Positions 58,239 through 64,000 of a DNA stretch of 64,000 nucleotides are shown piece by piece. Below the pieces are notes generated by a model that saw nothing but the letters and a program-made list of their open reading frames with translations, did not search any database and was not told the DNA's origin. Every line of letters starts with the position of its first letter. Position 1 is the stretch's first letter. Origin of the DNA: an uncultured Microbacterium sp. (GTDB lineage: Bacteria; Actinomycetota; Actinomycetes; Actinomycetales; Microbacteriaceae); contig CAJYHN010000002.1 in NCBI GenBank assembly GCA_913774665.1, positions 186,001 through 250,000 of the forward strand, given 5' to 3'. A program made the translations under genes and the position numbers.

Positions 58239-59495
58239 TCAGTCGTCTTCGATGACCACGCGGAGATCGCGGCGGCGCTGACCGAGCTTCTGTCGGCTGC
58301 CGGCCCCTGCTCCGTGCTGGGTACCCGCCCCCGTCATCGGGGGTCGAAGACCGCCGGGGCCGGTGCCGTGCGCGGCCGACATCGAGGTCGCGGCCATCGC
58401 CGCTCCCCCGGTGGTCCCGCCGATGAGTGCGCCGGTGCTGCCGCTGTGGACGCCGGTGAAGGTCTTCGCATCGAGCCCGGTCAGCCCGCCGAGCGAACCG
58501 CTCGCGCCGCCGGACCCGCCGAGGGAGGCCTGGCCGATGACGGCCCCATCGGGCGTGGGGGCTCCGGAGAGCGCCCCGGAGCCGGTGAGGTGGAAGTCCC
58601 CCGAAGCGTGCTCGCCCGAGACGGCGAACGGGCGGTAGACGACCCCGTCGGCGCGCTGACCCTTCACGGTGAGGTCGTGTGCCGCGCTGTTTCCGTAGCG
58701 GGTGGCGTCGGACGCGTCGACGACGGCGCCCGAGTCGATGCGGATGGTCTGGGCGCTGCTCTGCAGGGCTGCGGCGGTCGTGGTCGACGTGCGGTCGAAG
58801 ACGCCGCGGAGCTGCTGCACGAGCCCGGTGAGGGCCTTGACCGACCCGAGCACGGCACGCAGGGGCCGTACGACCTTGTTCACCATCTCGTTGACCTTCA
58901 TCACGACGCGCGCGATGGCGTATCCCATGCCGAGACCGAATGAGGCGGCGACGACCGCCATGGCCTCGATCGCGGTGGCGACGACCTTGGAGATCGCCGA
59001 CTTGACGACGCCCTGCATCTTCGTCACCAGGGTCGAGGCGGAGGTGAGTCCGCTCGCCGCCGCTTCGGCCCATTCGCCCGACGCGCCGAGGTGCTTCGCC
59101 GCGTCGGTGGCGAACCGCACATAGGCGGTGATGCTGCCGCCGGTCATTCCCTCGAGATCGCTCAACCGGCGGGTGAGGTCGGCGCCCGCCTGTCGCATCG
59201 ACGACCCGGCAGAGACCCACTGCGACGCGACGGAGGCGACGTTGGAGGCGCTGCCGGCGAGTTGGTCCAGCCAGGTGCTGAGAGGCTTGAGGTGCTCCAT
59301 CACCCATCCGAGACCACACGCGGTCAGCGTGCCGATGGGGTCGGTGAGAGCAGCGGCCGCGTCGCCCAGGGTGTCGAGGAAGGCCATTCCTCCGTCGAGC
59401 CAATTGCCGCTCTTGACGGCCTCGGCGAGGGCTCGACCCGACTCGATGACGCGGCTCCCCGAGAAGGTGGTGCCGGGGGCGACGACGGTGCTCAT
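58239..59495 (-). CDS. Large helical ESX-type (WXG/PPE-like) substrate protein
   Basis: 418 aa from ATG 59495 (TGATG overlap). Residues 1-260 are alpha-helical with WLDGGMAFLDTLGDAAAAL and WVSAGSSMRQAGADLTRRL, and a hydrophobic stretch MAVVAASFGLGMGYAIARVV near residue 205. Residues 300-395 are Gly/Ser/Ala/Thr-rich and disordered, ending in a basic RQKLGQRRRDLRVV. No signal peptide. The pattern is that of T7SS-exported EspB/PPE-like proteins; a specific family was not recognised. Confidence 0.7.
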   Translation of the reverse strand: MSTVVAPGTTFSGSRVIESGRALAEAVKSGNWLDGGMAFLDTLGDAAAALTDPIGTLTACGLGWVMEHLKPLSTWLDQLAGSASNVASVASQWVSAGSSMRQAGADLTRRLSDLEGMTGGSITAYVRFATDAAKHLGASGEWAEAAASGLTSASTLVTKMQGVVKSAISKVVATAIEAMAVVAASFGLGMGYAIARVVMKVNEMVNKVVRPLRAVLGSVKALTGLVQQLRGVFDRTSTTTAAALQSSAQTIRIDSGAVVDASDATRYGNSAAHDLTVKGQRADGVVYRPFAVSGEHASGDFHLTGSGALSGAPTPDGAVIGQASLGGSGGASGSLGGLTGLDAKTFTGVHSGSTGALIGGTTGGAAMAATSMSAAHGTGPGGLRPPMTGAGTQHGAGAGSRQKLGQRRRDLRVVIEDD

Positions 59496-59815
59496 CAGAC
59501 CCCCATCGCAGACTCGAGCGATCGGATGGTCGCGATGGTGTCGCTCTCGAACTGCTCCCACTGGTCGGCGGTCTGCCGCAGCTCTCCGGCGGTCCGCATG
59601 AGCAGGGCCTGGTCCTCGCCGAGAAGGCCGGTGGCGGCTGCCGACAGCGCGAGTCCCGGGGGAACGAGGAACGCGCACAGGAGTCCGAAGGCTTCGGGGA
59701 GCAGGTTGCCTCCGCGGAGGACGGAGAGTGCCGATCCGACGTCGCCCACGAGGGAATCGACGAATGCGGCGTGCTGTCGGAGTCGATCGAAGTCGACGGC
59801 GATGTCATCGGCCAT
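59495..59815 (-). CDS. EspC-like small ESX-associated protein
   Basis: 106 aa from ATG 59815, overlapping the upstream gene by 11 bp. VDFDRLRQHAAFVDSLVGDV and ELRQTADQWEQFESDTIATI form two amphipathic helices separated by a hydrophobic segment (LLCAFLVPPGLALSAAATGLL), like the EspC/type VII excreted-factor family (helix, turn, helix with a short C-terminus). It is the likely partner of the 418-aa protein. Confidence 0.7.
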   Translation of the reverse strand: MADDIAVDFDRLRQHAAFVDSLVGDVGSALSVLRGGNLLPEAFGLLCAFLVPPGLALSAAATGLLGEDQALLMRTAGELRQTADQWEQFESDTIATIRSLESAMGV

Positions 59816-60185
59816 GAAGAGTCCTCTCGGGTGAGGCGGGTTCGGTGTCGCGCAGCTGCGCGACGATGGGGTCGTCGGCGCCGAGCAGCGCACTCACCGC
59901 GCGGAGCGTGCTCTCGCGGGCGTCGACCTCGGCTTGACGGATGGTCGAGAGGATCTCGGCGGACAGTCGCTGCGCGCCGCGGGCCAGGGCCGCCTCGCTC
60001 AGTCGCAGATCGACGACCCGGCCGCCCGAGTCCACCTGGGCGATCACGTCGCGGCCGCGGGAGCGACCGGTGCCGCGCACGGACGCGACCGTCGCCTCGA
60101 AGGCCGGCATCTGCGCAGCGCGCAGCTCGGCGCGACGAACGTCGGCTTCGACCTGCGCGAACGACTCTTCGGGATCCAACGGCAC
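59805..60185 (-). CDS. YbaB/EbfC-family DNA-binding protein associated with ESX genes
   Basis: 126 aa from GTG 60185. FAQVEADVRRAELRAAQMPAF is the N-terminal helix, the middle RDVIAQVDSGGRVVDLRLSE is the YbaB beta-hairpin, and LARGAQRLSAEILSTIRQAEV is the C-terminal helix. ESX loci commonly encode such a protein (EspL-like). TAAATT lies 6 nt before the GTG with no Shine-Dalgarno, so it starts a leaderless three-gene transcript. Confidence 0.75.
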   Translation of the reverse strand: MPLDPEESFAQVEADVRRAELRAAQMPAFEATVASVRGTGRSRGRDVIAQVDSGGRVVDLRLSEAALARGAQRLSAEILSTIRQAEVDARESTLRAVSALLGADDPIVAQLRDTEPASPERTLHGR

Positions 60186-60312
60186 GGCAGAAATTTATCG
60201 ACCCGGGCGCCGAGAACGAACGGTTCCGGACGAGAAAGCACCGTAGATGAGAGGAATCTCACGTAGCTCTCACGAAGAGTTCCTCGTCCGGTCCGGTGAT
60301 GGACGCAGAGCC

Positions 60313-60837
60313 TCAGCCGCGCGACCAGCCGTAGCGCGCGGCGAGAGCGGCGGCGACCGCGTCGAAGCGCGCACGGTCGAGGGCCGCTGCCTCCCGGCGC
60401 ATCCCCGCGTCGTGGACCAGGTAGAGCTGTTCGATGTCGATCCACGAGGGACGACGCTGGGGGTCCCACTCCCCCGTGCCGAGGGACAGGTACTGCCGGT
60501 CGCCGTCGTGCGGCTTGCTGGTGAGCCGCACGGCGTAGGAGCGGGTGGCATCCGCTCGACCGATGACGAGGACCGGCCGATCCTTGCCCCGCCCGTCGCG
60601 CTCCTCGTAGGGAACCCACGTCCACACGATCTCGCCCCCGTCGGGGGCGTTGTCGCGCTTCGGCGCGTACGAGAGGGTGAGGCGGCGCGGCGGATCGATC
60701 TCGACGGTCTCGCTCCCGCGGGGGCCGGAAGGACGCGCGGTCGGCGCGACGGGAGTGGAACGACGAGCGGGCGGAGCGGTCGGCGTCGACCGGAACATGC
60801 CCAGCACGGCGGACAGGAGACGAGAAGCGGTTCCCAT
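60313..60837 (-). CDS. PemK/MazF-like toxin-fold protein, no antitoxin nearby
   Basis: 174 aa. After a 55-residue Pro/Ala/Thr/Arg tail comes a CcdB/MazF-fold domain: GEIVWTWVPYEERDGRGKDRPVLVIGR, then YAVRLTSKPHDGDRQYLSLG and RPSWIDIEQLY. G-E-I-V-W and the K-D-R-P-V-L strand are PemK-like. Canonical PemK toxins are about 110 aa with a cognate antitoxin upstream; here the upstream gene is amt and no small antitoxin ORF is present. ATG 60837 has TAGGGT at 6 nt (GTG 60843 alternative). Confidence 0.75.
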   Translation of the reverse strand: MGTASRLLSAVLGMFRSTPTAPPARRSTPVAPTARPSGPRGSETVEIDPPRRLTLSYAPKRDNAPDGGEIVWTWVPYEERDGRGKDRPVLVIGRADATRSYAVRLTSKPHDGDRQYLSLGTGEWDPQRRPSWIDIEQLYLVHDAGMRREAAALDRARFDAVAAALAARYGWSRG

Positions 60838-60858
60838 ACCCACACCCTAGGCACGCGG

Positions 60859-60894
60859 AACGGGGCGCCGCCGACGAATCGGCGACGCCCCGTT
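60859..60894 (-). terminator. Terminator of amt
   Basis: AACGGGGCG and inner CGCCGA pair with TCGGCG and CGCCCCGTT around a TTCG tetraloop; starts 16 nt after the amt stop. Confidence 0.8.
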
Positions 60895-60910
60895 CGGGGT
60901 CAGGCGGGTA

Positions 60911-62185
60911 TCAGGCGCGGACGTCTGAGAGGACGTAGCCCTCTTCGCCGTGCACGACGGTGTCGATACCGGCGATCTCGTCCTCGTTCTTCACGCGGAA
61001 GCCGATCGTCTTCTCGATCGCGAAGCCGATGATGAAGGCCAGCACGAACGAGTAGACCAGCACCGCGAGGGCCGCGATCGCCTGGACGATCAGCTGGTTG
61101 AACGAGCCGCTGTAGATGAGTCCGCTCGTGTTGGCGAAGAAGCCCAGGTACAGCGTTCCGAGCAGACCACCGACGAGGTGGATGCCGACCACGTCGAGCG
61201 AGTCGTCGAAGCCGAGCTTGAACTTCAGCTCGATGGCGAGGGCGCAGACGGCGCCGGCGAGGAGGCCGAGAACGATGGCCCAGAAGGGCGTCAGAGCGGC
61301 GCAGGCGGGGGTGATCGCGACGAGACCCGCGACGGCACCGGAGGCGGCGCCGACCGAGGTGGGCTTGCCGTCCTTGATCTTCTCGACGATCAGCCACGAC
61401 AGCAGGGCGGCGGCGGGAGCGGCGATCGTGTTGACGAAGGCCAGGGAGGCGGTGTTGTCGGCCGCGAGCTCGGAGCCGGCGTTGAAGCCGAACCAGCCGA
61501 ACCACAGCAGGCCCGCACCGAGGAGGACGAAGGGCGGGTTGTGAGGGACGTGAGCGCCCTTCTGGAAGCCGACGCGCTTTCCGAGCACCAGGGCGAGGGC
61601 GAGGGCCGCCGCACCGGCGTTGATGTGGACCGCGGTGCCACCGGCGAAGTCGATCGCGCCGACGCCGAACACATCCTGCAGACCGTGCGTGATCCAGCCG
61701 CCGTAGCTGAACGTGCCGTCCTCGGCGAGGCCGAAGTTGAACACCCAGCTCGCCACGGGGAAGTAGACGACCGTGGCCCAGATACCGGCGAAGATCATCC
61801 AGGCGCCGAACTTGGCGCGGTCGGCGATCGCACCCGAGACGAGGGCGACGGTGATGATGGCGAAGGTGGCCTGGAAGGCGACGAAGGCGAGCGGCGGGTA
61901 CGCGGCGCCCTCGGGGGTGGTGAGCACGTTGGCGAGGCCGAAGTCGGTGCCGTCGATCTTCCACGGGAAGTTGGTGACCCCGGCGTCGGTCGCGGGGAAC
62001 GCGATCGCGTAGCCGTAGAGCACCCACAGGACGCCCATGAGGCCCATCGCGCCGAAGCTCATCATCATCATGCTGATGACGCTCTTGGCCTTGACGAGAC
62101 CGCCGTAGAAGAACGCGAGTCCTGGCGTCATCAGCAGCACGAGGGCGGCTGCTATCAGGATGAATGCGGTGTTGCCTTGATCCAT
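60911..62185 (-). CDS. amt: Ammonium transporter
   Basis: 424 aa with 11 predicted membrane helices. GLAFFYGGLVKAKSVISMMM, the signature DFAGGTAVHINAGAAALALA near residue 158, twin-His positions in VGIHLVGGLLGTLYLG and AHVPHNP, and a cytoplasmic C-terminal tail that binds PII (KNEDEIAGIDTVVHGEEGY). No glnK or glnD follows; a terminator closes the unit. Preceded by a perfect GlnR box, so it should be induced under nitrogen limitation. Confidence 0.98.
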   Translation of the reverse strand: MDQGNTAFILIAAALVLLMTPGLAFFYGGLVKAKSVISMMMMSFGAMGLMGVLWVLYGYAIAFPATDAGVTNFPWKIDGTDFGLANVLTTPEGAAYPPLAFVAFQATFAIITVALVSGAIADRAKFGAWMIFAGIWATVVYFPVASWVFNFGLAEDGTFSYGGWITHGLQDVFGVGAIDFAGGTAVHINAGAAALALALVLGKRVGFQKGAHVPHNPPFVLLGAGLLWFGWFGFNAGSELAADNTASLAFVNTIAAPAAALLSWLIVEKIKDGKPTSVGAASGAVAGLVAITPACAALTPFWAIVLGLLAGAVCALAIELKFKLGFDDSLDVVGIHLVGGLLGTLYLGFFANTSGLIYSGSFNQLIVQAIAALAVLVYSFVLAFIIGFAIEKTIGFRVKNEDEIAGIDTVVHGEEGYVLSDVRA

Positions 62186-62273
62186 CTCGGAGGGAACCTC
62201 TCTGCAGGGACGCAGGTAAAGCGTCGGGTCCCCTCAGTGTTCCCAGCCCCGGTTCCGTCGCCGTTCGCCCCGT

Positions 62274-62289
62274 GTTTCGGGAGTGTTAC
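62274..62289 (-). promoter_or_regulatory. GlnR box upstream of amt
   Basis: GTAAC-ACTCCC-GAAAC on the minus strand matches the actinobacterial GlnR consensus GTNAC-N6-GNAAC at all ten fixed positions, 89 bp before the amt start. Confidence 0.85.
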
Positions 62290-62350
62290 AGGCGACCCGC
62301 TCCGGTAAACATCGCGTTTCGCGCGCCCGCGAACCGGCGATGAACGGGCG

Positions 62351-63388
62351 TCAGGAGTGCGTCAGCGCCACGAGACGCGAGACCGCGCGCAGGTATTTCT
62401 TGCGGTACCCGCCCCCCAGCATCTCCTCGCTGAACACCGTGTTGAGGGGCACCCCCGTGGCCCGGATCGGGATCTGCGCGTCGTAGGCGCGGTCGACGAA
62501 GGCGACCAGGCGCAGGGCCGCCGACTGGTCGTGCAGGACCTGCACGTCGCGCAGGCCGATCACGTCGACCCCGTCGATCAGGCGGATGAAGCGCGAGGGG
62601 TGGACGCGCGCGAGGTGGCCGACGAGGTCGGAGAACGCGTCGTCGGATGCCACGGAGCCCGAGGCGGCGGCATCCATCGCCTCTCGATACCCCTCGTCGG
62701 ACAGGACCTTCGCCTCTCCGTCGATCGCGCGCTGGCGGAAGTCGGTGCCGTCGATGCGGATCGTGCGGAAGCTGTCGGCCATCGACTGGATCTCGCGCAA
62801 GAAGTCCTGCGCCGCGAAGCGCCCCTCGCCCAAGGCATTCGGCGGGGTGTTCGAGGTCGCGGCGAGCCGGGTTCCGGATGCCACGAGCTCGCCGAGCAGG
62901 CGCGTCATGACCATCGTGTCGCCCGGGTCGTCGAGTTCGAACTCGTCGATGCAGAGGAGGTCCGAACCGCGGAACAGCTCGACGGCCTTGGCGTAGCCGA
63001 GGACCCCGACGAGGGCCGTGTACTCGATGAACGATCCGAAGTACTTCCGGCGGGCGGGCATCGCGTGGTAGATCGCCGCGAGGAGGTGGGTCTTGCCCAC
63101 GCCGAACCCGCCGTCGAGGTAGACGCCCGGCTTCACGGGGGCCACCTTCTCGGCGCGGCGGAAGAAGCCGCCCTTCTTGGCCGGAGCCGCCTGTCGGCCC
63201 GCGAACTCCTGCAGCAGCTCCTTCGCCTCCTGCTGCGAGGGATAGGCGTCGTCGGCGCGGTACGACTCGAAGGTCGCTCCGTCGAACTGGGGCGGCGGAA
63301 CGAGGGCGTTCACCATGTCGGCGCCCGAGACGGCGGGCTCGCGTTCGGTGAGGTGGATGAGGCCGGTCGTGGCGGGAGTGGAGGTCAT
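62351..63388 (-). CDS. zapE: Cell division protein ZapE / AFG1-family ATPase
   Basis: 345 aa from ATG 63388 (AGGA 6 nt upstream). Walker [16 protein letters not shown] near residue 91, Walker [15 protein letters not shown], sensor [20 protein letters not shown] and the C-terminal [10 protein letters not shown] and [12 protein letters not shown] fit the AFG1/ZapE family, which destabilises FtsZ filaments under stress in proteobacteria. The actinobacterial role is less clear. Divergent from the sulfurtransferase. Confidence 0.93.
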   Translation of the reverse strand: MTSTPATTGLIHLTEREPAVSGADMVNALVPPPQFDGATFESYRADDAYPSQQEAKELLQEFAGRQAAPAKKGGFFRRAEKVAPVKPGVYLDGGFGVGKTHLLAAIYHAMPARRKYFGSFIEYTALVGVLGYAKAVELFRGSDLLCIDEFELDDPGDTMVMTRLLGELVASGTRLAATSNTPPNALGEGRFAAQDFLREIQSMADSFRTIRIDGTDFRQRAIDGEAKVLSDEGYREAMDAAASGSVASDDAFSDLVGHLARVHPSRFIRLIDGVDVIGLRDVQVLHDQSAALRLVAFVDRAYDAQIPIRATGVPLNTVFSEEMLGGGYRKKYLRAVSRLVALTHS

Positions 63389-63506
63389 GGCCGTCCTGTG
63401 TCCAAGTCTTACGGGGAGGGTGCGTGCCCCATGCCGCGGATCTAGGGTCGATGGTGCGGTGTCCACCCTATGCCGCGCCATCCATCGCCCTGACCGAGGA
63501 GTCCCC

Positions 63507-64000
63507 GTGACCGTCGAGTTCGACACCACGTCCCCCAAGTTCGCCGACTACGCCGAGCCCGGCCGGCTCGTCACGGGCGAGTGGCTCCAGGAGCGTCTCG
63601 GGCAGCCGGGCCTCGCGGTCGTGGAGTCCGACGAAGACGTCCTCCTGTACGAGACGGGGCACATCCCGGGGTCCGTGAAGGTCGACTGGCACACCGAGCT
63701 CAACGATCCCGTCGTCCGCGACTACGTGGACGGCGCGGGATTCGCCGAGCTGTTGAGCCGCAAGGGCATCTCGCGCGACGACACCGTCGTGATCTACGGC
63801 GACAAGAACAACTGGTGGGCGGCGTACGCCCTGTGGGTCTTCTCGCTCTTCGGTCACGAGGACGTCCGCCTGCTCGACGGGGGCCGCGACAATTGGATCG
63901 CCGAGGGGCGCCCGATCACGACCGACAAGACGGTCGTCGAGCCCAGCGACTACCCGGTCGTCGAGCGCGACGACTCAGCGCTGCGCGCGTACAAGGACGA
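63507..64000 (+). CDS. Rhodanese-type sulfurtransferase, partial (3' end outside window)
   Basis: GTG 63507 with GAGGAG 6 nt upstream. [13 protein letters not shown] and [17 protein letters not shown] begin the first rhodanese domain, and [23 protein letters not shown] gives Asp in place of the catalytic Cys in the first domain, as normal for two-domain thiosulfate sulfurtransferases. The second domain with the catalytic Cys is beyond the window. About 164 codons are visible. Confidence 0.92.
   Translation, partial: MTVEFDTTSPKFADYAEPGRLVTGEWLQERLGQPGLAVVESDEDVLLYETGHIPGSVKVDWHTELNDPVVRDYVDGAGFAELLSRKGISRDDTVVIYGDKNNWWAAYALWVFSLFGHEDVRLLDGGRDNWIAEGRPITTDKTVVEPSDYPVVERDDSALRAYKD

Overview
The window is high-GC bacterial chromosome, about 70% GC by eye. 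It reads as an actinobacterium of the family Microbacteriaceae, most likely Microbacterium. The evidence is the conserved actinobacterial gene orders pyrR-pyrB-pyrC-PH-carA-carB-pyrF, aroC-aroK-aroB with aroQ-efp-nusB, and yebC-ruvC-ruvA-ruvB-yajC-secD-secF-rsh, together with pdxST, a DUF222/HNH (13E12-type) gene, a DUF7882 gene, many GTG starts, ATGA/GTGA/TGATG gene overlaps and apparently leaderless transcripts. Genus is inference; no rRNA is present.

Layout. 1-8.0 kb: the de novo pyrimidine operon on the minus strand, headed by pyrR with a leader hairpin matching the PyrR-binding loop and touching the Shine-Dalgarno. 8.1-13 kb: an accessory stretch with an SOS-box-controlled DUF222/HNH nuclease, imperfect 77-bp tandem repeats, a VOC protein, a metallo-beta-lactamase/Rieske fusion, a tautomerase and a frameshifted retropepsin-like gene. 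13-24.8 kb: a SNF2 helicase, nusB-efp, the shikimate genes aroQ, aroB, aroK, aroC, aroE, then mltG and ruvX. 24.8-33.7 kb: alaS, a 74-bp tandem repeat array whose units each carry a hairpin, rpsD, rarA, a DUF349 protein and small unknowns. 33.6-42.3 kb: rsh, secF, secD, yajC, ruvB, ruvA, ruvC and yebC. An SOS box sits inside the 3' end of ruvC, placed to drive ruvAB alone.

42.4-45.3 kb is a lower-GC insertion-like cassette with type VII secretion (ESX) substrate features: an EspC-like protein, a W-x-G signal domain plus DUF1023 hydrolase split by a frameshift, a lipoprotein and a WXG100-like protein. 45.4-49.2 kb holds vitamin B6 genes, pdxST divergent from pdxR-pdxY. 49.3-56.6 kb: a lipoprotein, a HIT protein, thrS, a permease, a PPOX protein, a DUF7882 protein and a carboxylesterase-PPOX fusion. 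56.6-58.0 kb: a gene-poor stretch with a triple 11-bp phased repeat and a 14-bp inverted repeat, followed by tRNA-Val(GAC), tRNA-Cys, tRNA-Gly and the divergent tRNA-Val(CAC). 58.2-60.2 kb: a second, intact three-gene ESX-type operon. 60.3-64 kb: an orphan PemK-like toxin, amt with a perfect GlnR box, zapE and the start of a rhodanese.

Functionally the window is mostly core metabolism (UMP, chorismate, PLP), DNA repair (RuvABC, RarA) and protein export (SecDF-YajC), with two small ESX substrate islands and several unexplained repeats. The most unusual items are the 74-bp hairpin array, the overabundant heptamer GGATGCC, the esterase-PPOX fusion, the frameshifted ESX hydrolase and the phased 11-bp operator-like repeat. 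Starts were chosen by Shine-Dalgarno position, overlap with the upstream stop, or a TANNNT box 6-7 nt upstream. No homology search was possible, so family names rest on recognised motifs and gene order.
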